A stretch of 30,625 nt of DNA from a virus: IMG/VR virus record IMGVR_UViG_3300024515_000265, positions 1-30,625 of that record; one strand, given 5' to 3'. The stretch's first letter is position 1; the number at the start of each line of letters is the position of its first letter. The notes under the pieces are model-generated. The model was not told the DNA's origin. It saw only the letters and a program-made list of their open reading frames with translations, and made no database searches. Positions 7,606-13,352 of this stretch are shown here, one piece after another. Position numbers and translations under genes: made by a program.

Positions 7606-7862
7606 TCGGGTAAACGTTTGGTAACGCCCAAAATCATTTCAATTTCATCCCACTCTTCTTCGTGAGACTTCCAATTGTCTTTATGTGCAATCTTAATTGC
7701 TTTATTAATAATGCTAGGTTTAACTTGTAGCTCTTCTGCTACGGCCTTAACGGTTTCTTTTAGGCCTTCTTGGAGATCTTCAATTTCGCGCAATACATTT
7801 CCACCTTCGTTAATGAGACGCTCAAGTTTAGCCTTTTCTTCTGGACCGTACATTTTTGCCAT
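7602..7862 (-). CDS. dsbA: DsbA-like double-stranded DNA binding protein, 86 aa
   Basis: The start at ATG 7862 (MAKMYGPEEK) has a perfect AGGAG site 7 bases upstream; a longer reading frame to 7916 would run through the promoter and into the terminator stem. The small helical, charged protein resembles T4 DsbA (89 aa): a VAEELQVKPSIINKAIKIAHKDN helix-turn-helix-like segment (about residues 40-62) followed by an acidic helix. T4 DsbA binds double-stranded DNA near late promoters. The gene is first in its transcript, directly after a terminator and a sigma-70-like promoter, which suggests early expression leading into gp43. Similarity is moderate, so the DsbA name is provisional. Confidence 0.65.
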   Translation of the reverse strand: MAKMYGPEEKAKLERLINEGGNVLREIEDLQEGLKETVKAVAEELQVKPSIINKAIKIAHKDNWKSHEEEWDEIEMILGVTKRLPE

Positions 7863-7887
7863 AGTATTCTCCTGTATATAAAAGTAT

Positions 7888-7916
7888 ATTATATAGCCAC
7901 AAAAAAAGCCAGTCAA
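7888..7916 (-). promoter_or_regulatory. Sigma-70-like promoter embedded in a terminator
   Basis: TTGACT (7916-7911) and TATAAT (7893-7888) on the minus strand are 17 bases apart. The -35 box is formed by the hairpin of the preceding terminator and the T-tract serves as part of the spacer. The predicted transcript begins near 7881, about 19 bases before the DsbA-like ATG, with AGGAG in the leader. Confidence 0.75.
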
Positions 7917-7932
7917 CCTATGACTGGCTTTT
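7901..7932 (-). terminator. Intrinsic terminator after the 292-aa virion-type gene
   Basis: A perfect 12-bp stem (7932-7921 with 7915-7904, core GCCAGTCA/TGACTGGC) with a 5-base loop is followed on the minus strand by seven Ts (7907-7901). It sits 19 bases after the stop of the upstream gene and ends transcripts coming from the late block before the DsbA-like gene. Confidence 0.88.
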
Positions 7933-7950
7933 CTACACCTTTTGGTTAAA

Positions 7951-8829
7951 TTACTTTTGATCTTCGCTTAGTACGTCATACATTTCAAATACGCCGCCGT
8001 TACGTTCGTAAATTAAACCTGCGTATAGATCTGCTTTCATACCTTCGCCTAGTTTAGCAACAGCAACACGTTGAGCCCAGTTGAACAATTCTGTATCAAT
8101 TGCATCAATTTGTTGTTGACCGCCGCTTTCTTGAACCAACTGAACCATTTGCTTAAATGTTAGTTTTTGTTCTACACTTTCAGCAACAACTTTCTTAGAA
8201 GTTTTAACAGATTCGTTTTTCTTGCCACCAAAGTATTTTGCCTGCTTGTCGCTCATACCTTTCTTGCCATCTTTCTTGTTACCGCCTTTTTCGGCAGCAG
8301 CTTTTTTCATTGGCTCTTTCTTGTCACCGTCTTTGTCAATGTCTAAGAAATCTGGCTTTGCACCTTCGTCCATTTTCTTTTCTTTCTTGGCTTTTTTATC
8401 TTCTTTATCAGACTTTTTAGCCTCAACCATTTTTAGGAATTTAGACTTAAATTGTTCTGGATCTACAGATTCTTTAGCAGACTTACGAGCTTTTTCTTTA
8501 CGCTTCTTGTCGTCCTTGTCATCTGAACCTGGATCGTATTCAAACTTGTCACGAGTGTGTTTTACACCTGTTGCAGTTTTTGTTAAAGTACCTGTTGAAG
8601 TTTTCTTTGTATCGCCAGTTTTAGCATCAGCGTCAAAGCCTTCTTCAACTTCTTCTTTCTTTTCTTCTTTTGCTTTCTTTGCTTCAGCAATGTAAGAAGA
8701 TTGTCCAGCTAAAACACGCAATTCTGCGTCTTCGTTTAACTGTACAGATTTTGGTAATTGAGGAGCAGCAGGAGTTTCGATCTTGCCGTCGATGCTCTCA
8801 ATTTTAGTAATTAGTGATTTAAAGTCCAT
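7951..8829 (-). CDS. Lys/Glu-rich virion-type protein, 292 aa
   Basis: The middle of the protein (about residues 50-215) is extremely charged and repetitive (KK, DK, EK runs) and probably disordered. It includes a DxDxDG-like acidic loop, FLDIDKDGDKKEP (about 160-172), typical of calcium-binding motifs and common in T4-like phage virion proteins. Short structured ends flank this: MDFKSLITKIESID at the start and a helical C-terminal domain (about 225-292) ending in YDVLSEDQK. A late promoter GATAAATA lies 27 bases before the start and a TAGGA site precedes it; a terminator follows. Likely an internal or structural head protein, by analogy and context only. The gene is read last in its block. 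Confidence 0.7.
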   Translation of the reverse strand: MDFKSLITKIESIDGKIETPAAPQLPKSVQLNEDAELRVLAGQSSYIAEAKKAKEEKKEEVEEGFDADAKTGDTKKTSTGTLTKTATGVKHTRDKFEYDPGSDDKDDKKRKEKARKSAKESVDPEQFKSKFLKMVEAKKSDKEDKKAKKEKKMDEGAKPDFLDIDKDGDKKEPMKKAAAEKGGNKKDGKKGMSDKQAKYFGGKKNESVKTSKKVVAESVEQKLTFKQMVQLVQESGGQQQIDAIDTELFNWAQRVAVAKLGEGMKADLYAGLIYERNGGVFEMYDVLSEDQK

Positions 8830-8856
8830 AATAAAAGTCCTAAAAGGTGTATACTT

Positions 8857-8864
8857 TATTTATC
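8857..8864 (-). promoter_or_regulatory. T4-type late promoter (GATAAATA)
   Basis: GATAAATA on the minus strand, 27 bases before the ATG at 8829 and overlapping the stop codon of the upstream gene. One of seven copies found in the window, all just upstream of minus-strand starts. Confidence 0.65.
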
Positions 8865-9105
8865 TTTTAATGAAGTTGCCTTCGCCAAAGATATTAGTTT
8901 TCATATTTAATGCGTTATCTGTTGGCTTTTGTTTCTTGGGTTTAGGCTGCGGAGGAGCCTTTGTGCCAGATTTTCCCGGGCTACCAGTATAGCTTGTTTT
9001 TCCACGAGCTTTTCCTGGGCTAATATGCGGATTTGCAACGGTAGCAATATTACCTGCTGAAGTAGCACCTGCTGTGGCTGTTTCTAAAAGTTCACTTATT
9101 TTCAT
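8860..9105 (-). CDS. Small Pro/Lys/Gly-rich protein, 81 aa
   Basis: Function unknown. The protein begins with a short amphipathic peptide (MKISELLETATAG), like those of its neighbours, followed by a Gly/Ala/Ser part and a Pro/Lys-rich basic tail (GTKAPPQPKPKKQKP) that is probably disordered and could bind DNA. A GATAAATA late promoter ends 5 bases before ATG 9105, so its transcript may have almost no leader; no good ribosome site is visible. It lies between a GH19 enzyme and the charged 292-aa protein and is probably a minor or internal virion component. Confidence 0.6.
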   Translation of the reverse strand: MKISELLETATAGATSAGNIATVANPHISPGKARGKTSYTGSPGKSGTKAPPQPKPKKQKPTDNALNMKTNIFGEGNFIKR

Positions 9106-9110
9106 ATTAA

Positions 9111-9118
9111 TATTTATC
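9111..9118 (-). promoter_or_regulatory. T4-type late promoter (GATAAATA)
   Basis: GATAAATA overlaps the stop of the GH19 gene and ends 5 bases before ATG 9105. The predicted start of transcription falls on or beside the start codon, giving a leaderless or nearly leaderless message. Confidence 0.55.
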
Positions 9119-9839
9119 GCATAGCTAGCTGGAATGCTTGATGTTTTTCTTTACGTTGATCTAGATGTTTCATTCCTGGATTAATTGGTTTAGTTACAGA
9201 TTTTGTATCTTTAAAACTATCAACTTTATTAGCAACACGGGTTTTCCAATACCATACTGCAACTTTGGCAGCAACTTCAGGTTTTTCTACAAGCTCTGGA
9301 TGTTTTTCTAAAGGAAGACCTAGAGCTTCTCCGGCTTTTTTATAATTTTCTCGTCCAGTTAACTGAATATAACCACGTCCCTTATATTTGGCACCGTCCC
9401 CTGCTTGTTTGTTTCCTAAAATTTTTGCCTTGCGAGGAGCGTATCTAGGATCGTATTTTTTAAAATCTAAAGATCCACCAATTTCTTTCATATGTTTAAA
9501 GTCTAATGTTTCGTGAGCACATTGAGCTAGAAACGCAGCAAGCTCTGGCCCTTTTATACCTGCTTTCTCAGCAGCCTTTTTAAGGTACACTTCGTGCGGA
9601 TTTCCTGTAACAGATTTAGCAACATCTTTTTTGCTAATTGTTTTTAACGGATCTACTTTTTTGGTATGTTGTTGTTTTGCCTGTTGTACAATTGCAGGTT
9701 TATCGTTTTGGTTTTTTACTTTGCCTGCCTCTGCACTAGGACTGTGCCCTAATGCGGCAGCACCTAAAGCAGCACCGGCTACCCAGTCTTTCCAACCTTC
9801 CTCTAATTCTTGAGGAGTAATAAACTCTGCTGCTCTCAT
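9114..9839 (-). CDS. GH19-type muralytic enzyme (lysozyme-like), probably virion-associated, 241 aa
   Basis: The C-terminal two thirds (about 85-235) is a glycoside hydrolase 19/lysozyme-like domain: FLAQCAHET (103-111) with the catalytic-type Glu110, and YKGRGYIQLTGRENY (152-166). It would cleave peptidoglycan. The N-terminus has a short amphipathic peptide (MRAAEFI), an Ala/Gly-rich helix (AGAALGAAALG) and a Lys/Gln-rich linker, unlike the plain endolysin at 18687. The start overlaps the stop of the upstream gene. Its location among virion-type genes suggests a particle-borne enzyme used during entry, separate from the lysis endolysin; this is inference. Confidence 0.8.
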   Translation of the reverse strand: MRAAEFITPQELEEGWKDWVAGAALGAAALGHSPSAEAGKVKNQNDKPAIVQQAKQQHTKKVDPLKTISKKDVAKSVTGNPHEVYLKKAAEKAGIKGPELAAFLAQCAHETLDFKHMKEIGGSLDFKKYDPRYAPRKAKILGNKQAGDGAKYKGRGYIQLTGRENYKKAGEALGLPLEKHPELVEKPEVAAKVAVWYWKTRVANKVDSFKDTKSVTKPINPGMKHLDQRKEKHQAFQLAMR

Positions 9840-10030
9840 ACTTGACTAAAGGGATTAATTTTTTCGTCGGAGTCAATGCTTTGTTTTTCTGGATATACTA
9901 GATACGTGTCTACACCAGCAATACCTCCCATAAACATTCCTTCTTTCATTTTATGAATAGGATCGTTGGGATCTAAGACGCAGTCTTCTTCACTGGTTTG
10001 TACATTATATGTTACACGATATTGTTTCAT
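9836..10030 (-). CDS. Hypothetical protein, 64 aa
   Basis: Function unknown. The 64-residue protein has one predicted strand-rich N-terminal part ([20 protein letters not shown]), a Gly/Met-rich centre ([11 protein letters not shown]) and an acidic polar tail. Its start and stop overlap its neighbours by 4 bases, supporting a real, coupled gene between the Fe-S carrier and the GH19 enzyme. No motif was recognised. Confidence 0.65.
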   Translation of the reverse strand: MKQYRVTYNVQTSEEDCVLDPNDPIHKMKEGMFMGGIAGVDTYLVYPEKQSIDSDEKINPFSQV

Positions 10031-10350
10031 ACAGCAAAACTACTCCCACATCCACAGGTTGTTTGAGCATTTGGATTTTTAATTACAAATTGACTGCCCA
10101 TTAACTCTTCTTTATAATCTATGACAGCACCTTGTAGGTATTGCATACTCATAGAATCAACAAGAACTTTAAAATTTTCTAAAGGAATTTCGAAATCATC
10201 TTCGTTTTGTTCCTCGTCAAATGTAAATCCATAACTGAAACCAGCACAGCCTCCGCCTTGTACAAAGGTTCGAAGAGCTAGTTTAGGATTGTTTTCATCA
10301 ATCAATAAATCTACGATTTTACTTTTAGCTGATTCAGTTATCTCAATCAT
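10027..10350 (-). CDS. erpA: A-type iron-sulfur carrier (IscA/ErpA/HesB family), 107 aa
   Basis: The protein has the complete A-type carrier signature: Cys35 in [12 protein letters not shown] and the C-terminal pair Cys99/Cys101 in TTCGCGSSF, with the usual length of about 107 residues. It delivers Fe-S clusters to target enzymes. It closely follows ErpA/IscA; which of these cannot be decided by eye. It is an auxiliary metabolic gene in a phage, sitting between virion-type genes and overlapping the gene on either side, so it is expressed with them. Possible targets are host or phage Fe-S enzymes such as radical SAM proteins, but none is visible in this window. Confidence 0.92.
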   Translation of the reverse strand: MIEITESAKSKIVDLLIDENNPKLALRTFVQGGGCAGFSYGFTFDEEQNEDDFEIPLENFKVLVDSMSMQYLQGAVIDYKEELMGSQFVIKNPNAQTTCGCGSSFAV

Positions 10351-10943
10351 TATGCAGTAGCCTTTTCACCTGTTCTAGATACTTCCCATTTCTTGCCAGT
10401 CTGTGCAGTTTTCTTACGGCACATATCTTGTAATCTACGAAGCTGAGCCATTTCTCTGTAATCGTCGGCATATGTTCCTTGACCTTGAAATACTTTCCAT
10501 TTCTTGCCGTTAATGTAGATAGCAAAGTTGTTTGGAGGTTCTGTATTACCTTCGTCCCAGTCGTCTTCTCTATTTCTACGTCCAAATCCGCTTACGCTAC
10601 TATCATAGTCTCTTTGATAAGCATCACGTCCAAAACCTGCTTCTGCCATACCTTTTTGCTTTGCTTCTTTTTCTAGGTCTGCCTTGCGTTGAATAATGGC
10701 CTGTTTAATTTCAGGATCTTTTCCGGCAATTGGATCCATTTGTAGGTCTTGTAGGGCTTTGCGTTTTGCTTGAAGGTCATCTTTATTGCGAAGTTCAGTT
10801 TCATCGACTTTATTCTTGTGCTTAACATCACCTTGCTTTTGTGCTTTCTTTTTATCTTTGTGTGCGCCGGCACCGCTAGTTTTTTGATTCTTAGCTACAA
10901 AGTTTCTTGGTTTACTTGTTGGTATAATATCTTTTGCTCTCAT
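10350..10943 (-). CDS. Lys-rich virion-type protein, 197 aa
   Basis: The protein begins with a short peptide ([15 protein letters not shown]) similar to its neighbours and continues with a very basic, probably disordered region (about 15-105). It ends in a small folded-looking domain with [17 protein letters not shown] near 140-156 and KWEVSRTGE near the end. No enzymatic motif is present. It starts 4 bases inside the nucleotidyltransferase gene and its stop abuts the Fe-S carrier start. It is probably a head or tail structural or packaged protein; that rests on composition and context. Confidence 0.7.
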   Translation of the reverse strand: MRAKDIIPTSKPRNFVAKNQKTSGAGAHKDKKKAQKQGDVKHKNKVDETELRNKDDLQAKRKALQDLQMDPIAGKDPEIKQAIIQRKADLEKEAKQKGMAEAGFGRDAYQRDYDSSVSGFGRRNREDDWDEGNTEPPNNFAIYINGKKWKVFQGQGTYADDYREMAQLRRLQDMCRKKTAQTGKKWEVSRTGEKATA

Positions 10944-11914
10944 GACGACCTCTTTTGTTTTGGACCCTTACGTTCCTTCCATTTTTTATCTGTCGAACAC
11001 CAATAGCGTCCGTATCCTTCCTCAATGCTGTCAATCATAGGATCGATACCTCTACTACGTATTCCGCCTTTCTTACGAATTTTTGCAAGCTCTTCTAAAG
11101 CATGACGAATTTGTTCAACATTCATTTTTAATTCATCAAATTGTCTTACCATAGTCTGCCATTCGCCTGGGCTAGCACCATCAACTCTACTGGCTAAATC
11201 TTTGATTTGACCCGCTGCTCTTAACATTCTATATTTAAGTTTAGCAGGATTAGCTTTGTTGTGACTATGAATCATAGGATCCATTGGATCAGCAGGATCT
11301 AATTCGATAGGTGCTTCTGAAATACTTTCGGTAATTTTCATACCTTTACGAACAGCAACAAATAAAGGTTTAGCAAGTTCCCCTGCACCTGTTGCTTCTT
11401 TAAATCCTTCAAAATCGTTATTGGCAGCGGCAGCTCTTGCTCCACTGGCACTTACACCAGCAACGCCTTCTGCACCATCTTCTCTATCTCCGCTTGATAC
11501 AAAATCTAGAACATCAAATTTATAGAAACCGTGTGCTTTACCTTCAACACCGTTGTATCCTTCTAACAATTTTTTCATATCTTCTAAACGATCACTACCT
11601 GCAACAAACGTAGCTGCATTATAGCCGTTATCATAAAGATAAGAAGCAACTTTTACAACTGTATTAAGACCGGCATTATCTACAACATCTTTAGCATATT
11701 CTGGAAACATTTCTTTAATAAACTTTATTTTAGTTCCATAATCTAAAGGATTCTTTTTAGCATCTTGACTTTGACTAACAAATATCTGCATATCTCCGCC
11801 CTGGGCTTTCATAGTATCTAATACCTGCTTATGGCCAATGGTAGGTGGATTCATTCTGCCAAAGCAAAATGTAACGTGTTTTGTTCCGCCTTCAAATAAT
11901 TCAAACAATAACAT
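10940..11914 (-). CDS. Nucleotidyltransferase-domain protein (NMNAT/cytidylyltransferase-like), 324 aa
   Basis: Residues 12-185 form a HIGH-type nucleotidyltransferase domain: GRMNPPTIGH (19-28, the ATP-binding T/HxGH motif), VAGSDR (104-109) and VSASGAR (154-160, equivalent of the ISxxxxR motif). Enzymes with this core transfer a nucleotidyl group to nicotinamide mononucleotide or small phosphates. A C-terminal extension of about 130 residues is helical and basic (LEELAKIRKKGG), unusual for metabolic enzymes, and the N-terminus (MLLFELFEGG) resembles the leading peptides of neighbours. T4-like marine phages carry similar proteins in structural regions. It overlaps both neighbours by one to four bases. 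The substrate is unknown. Confidence 0.75.
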   Translation of the reverse strand: MLLFELFEGGTKHVTFCFGRMNPPTIGHKQVLDTMKAQGGDMQIFVSQSQDAKKNPLDYGTKIKFIKEMFPEYAKDVVDNAGLNTVVKVASYLYDNGYNAATFVAGSDRLEDMKKLLEGYNGVEGKAHGFYKFDVLDFVSSGDREDGAEGVAGVSASGARAAAANNDFEGFKEATGAGELAKPLFVAVRKGMKITESISEAPIELDPADPMDPMIHSHNKANPAKLKYRMLRAAGQIKDLASRVDGASPGEWQTMVRQFDELKMNVEQIRHALEELAKIRKKGGIRSRGIDPMIDSIEEGYGRYWCSTDKKWKERKGPKQKRSS

Positions 11915-12249
11915 TACTTGTAATCGCCTTTTTCTATATGTTTTTCTTGTTCATCTGCAATGCGTTTGGCAAGATCGATTAATTTTTCTTTGGGGAATTT
12001 TTCTTCTTTATCTTTAATATCAAATTTATCGCAATAATGTCCTACTGCTGTTTCAATAGGTCTAATGTATATTTTAAATACGTGAGGATTACCCTTGTGT
12101 TCTCTATGTTTTTTAATGGCAGGGAAGAAGTGCTGATCTAAAATTCCTGTATCGTTGTCAATAAAGAACTTTAAATCGTCTAACCAGTCAATATCTTGCT
12201 GGTCGTCTTTTGGTGCACCAATAGGGCTAAACATTTCTTTCAATAACAT
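11914..12249 (-). CDS. Conserved phage protein, 111 aa
   Basis: Function unknown. The mostly helical, acidic protein starts with MLLKEMFSPIG, a short hydrophobic-acidic peptide like those of neighbouring genes, then contains a compact domain with WLDDLKFFIDNDTGILDQHF and HVFKIYIRPIE segments, and ends in a charged helix (LAKRIADEQEKHIEK). A late promoter lies 24 bases upstream and a hairpin overlaps the GGAAG ribosome site. The stop shares a base with the next start. Possibly packaged or virion-associated, judging by its neighbours. Confidence 0.72.
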   Translation of the reverse strand: MLLKEMFSPIGAPKDDQQDIDWLDDLKFFIDNDTGILDQHFFPAIKKHREHKGNPHVFKIYIRPIETAVGHYCDKFDIKDKEEKFPKEKLIDLAKRIADEQEKHIEKGDYK

Positions 12250-12272
12250 AGTATCTTCCGTAAGATGATACT
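12250..12272 (-). promoter_or_regulatory. Hairpin overlapping the ribosome site of the 111-aa gene
   Basis: Between late promoter and ATG 12249 the minus strand can fold as ATCTT-ACGG-AAGAT (5 bp, 4-base loop), extendable by AGT/ACT across a 3-base bulge, or alternatively as AGTATC/GATACT (6 bp). Both enclose the GGAAG ribosome site, so access of ribosomes may be controlled. Confidence 0.4.
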
Positions 12273-12273
12273 A

Positions 12274-12281
12274 TATTTATC
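12274..12281 (-). promoter_or_regulatory. T4-type late promoter (GATAAATA)
   Basis: CGATAAATATAG on the minus strand, in the 44-base gap between two genes, ends 24 bases before ATG 12249. The clear intergenic position makes it one of the best copies of the motif. Confidence 0.75.
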
Positions 12282-12293
12282 GAAAGTTTACTG

Positions 12294-12668
12294 TTAGCAA
12301 TTATAACGGACCGCAATAATTTGGCCGTCTTCGATGTGGTATTTTGCGCGAATAAACACAAATTTTCCGGTAATATTTGTGCTTCTATTAGAATTTGAGC
12401 TATCTAAATCAAACGTTTCTGTATGAACGTCAAACCAATCATTATCACCGGGGTGAAGTTCTAAACTTGCTTGTAAAGCAATAGTACCTACAAATCCCTC
12501 AGTATGAAACAAGACAGTATGTATTCCGCTGCCGTTTTTATAATATCCTGCGCCTCTGCTTTTATCGGAATAAAATACCGCATCTGCATCTGTGCCTGCA
12601 TCATAATCTCTGTTATATGCAGAATGCACACTGATATTTTCTAATAAATTAAAGGTTTCAAAGCTCAT
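12294..12668 (-). CDS. Beta-rich virion-type protein, 124 aa
   Basis: ATG at 12668 was chosen; a GTG one codon upstream is the alternative. After the leading peptide (MSFETFNLLENIS), the protein is rich in strands and aromatic residues and ends with GKFVFIRAKYHIEDGQIIAVRYNC, a pattern common in jelly-roll or immunoglobulin-like phage surface and collar proteins. A late promoter overlaps the stop of the upstream gene and ends 4 bases before the ATG. No enzymatic motif is present. It probably belongs to the particle, as a decoration or fibre-like component; confidence in the exact role is low. Confidence 0.7.
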   Translation of the reverse strand: MSFETFNLLENISVHSAYNRDYDAGTDADAVFYSDKSRGAGYYKNGSGIHTVLFHTEGFVGTIALQASLELHPGDNDWFDVHTETFDLDSSNSNRSTNITGKFVFIRAKYHIEDGQIIAVRYNC

Positions 12669-12671
12669 CAC

Positions 12672-13352
12672 TTATTTATCGGAAATAACAAAGTTGTAGA
12701 TTCGACCTACGACTTCCGAATTACGGAGTTTTAGCATCAGCAGAGTAGCTTCGTCTTCAACTAATACATACCTTCTATCCCAATTCCAGTCAGTGTTTAA
12801 AAACCAATTTTCTACAGCAGGTGTGCAAGTAACTTTACCATCTTGTTTCTTAAGCCAATCCAGATAACGTTGTTTTCCTTCTTTATCGCCTTTCATTTTG
12901 TGAGGTAATAGATATACTCTATAATTATACCTACCTTTGGGCAATTTATCTACAGTGATATAATTTTGATTAGAATTTAATAGATCAATGCTAGAAGTAC
13001 TAGGTTCAAACCGATGCCGTAAGATATATTCAAACGATGTAGAAATTAAATCATAAAAAGAATTGTCGTTAGTGTATACGTCAATCAGACCACTTTCTAT
13101 TCTTAGGCTATATAGATCTGCGGTATATTTTTTTAAAAATTGAACAAACGGAAGAATAACATCTTTATTATGCCAAGCTCTTTGTTTAAAAGAAAAATGA
13201 TTTGTGTCTGGATCTGGACCTAGACAAAATTGTTCTACTTCATCTAAATTTTTAGTTCTTAACAAGGCACAGCCTTCTATTGTAAAGCTGGCCTTGTATA
13301 ACCATTTACCGTAAAATTTACGAGTTGTCTGTTTGGTCTTCTGTGATAGCAT
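12672..13352 (-). CDS. Conserved hypothetical protein, 226 aa
   Basis: Function unknown. The soluble protein (226 aa) is rich in aromatic and basic residues, with a basic N-terminus (QKTKQTTRKFYGKWLYK) and a C-terminal segment NWDRRYVLVEDEATLLMLKL followed by RIYNFVISDK. It has a mixed alpha/beta composition without a recognised fold. The start overlaps the end of the ClpA-like gene by 35 bases in another frame, an unusually long overlap for this region; no later ATG gives a shorter one near the N-terminus. Being translated with ClpA makes it a candidate partner, adaptor or substrate, but this is only context. Confidence 0.72.
   Translation of the reverse strand: MLSQKTKQTTRKFYGKWLYKASFTIEGCALLRTKNLDEVEQFCLGPDPDTNHFSFKQRAWHNKDVILPFVQFLKKYTADLYSLRIESGLIDVYTNDNSFYDLISTSFEYILRHRFEPSTSSIDLLNSNQNYITVDKLPKGRYNYRVYLLPHKMKGDKEGKQRYLDWLKKQDGKVTCTPAVENWFLNTDWNWDRRYVLVEDEATLLMLKLRNSEVVGRIYNFVISDK
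12673..12680 (-). promoter_or_regulatory. T4-type late promoter (GATAAATA)
   Basis: GATAAATA coincides with the last codons and stop of the 226-aa gene and ends 4 bases before ATG 12668. The predicted transcript would begin at or next to the start codon. Confidence 0.55.

Noticed and set aside
8222-8695. 157-aa plus-strand reading frame
   Set aside because: It is antisense to the Lys/Glu-rich region of the 292-aa gene; low-complexity codons on the other strand remove stops. It has no ribosome site or promoter, and its composition (Ser/Phe/Leu-rich) is an artefact.
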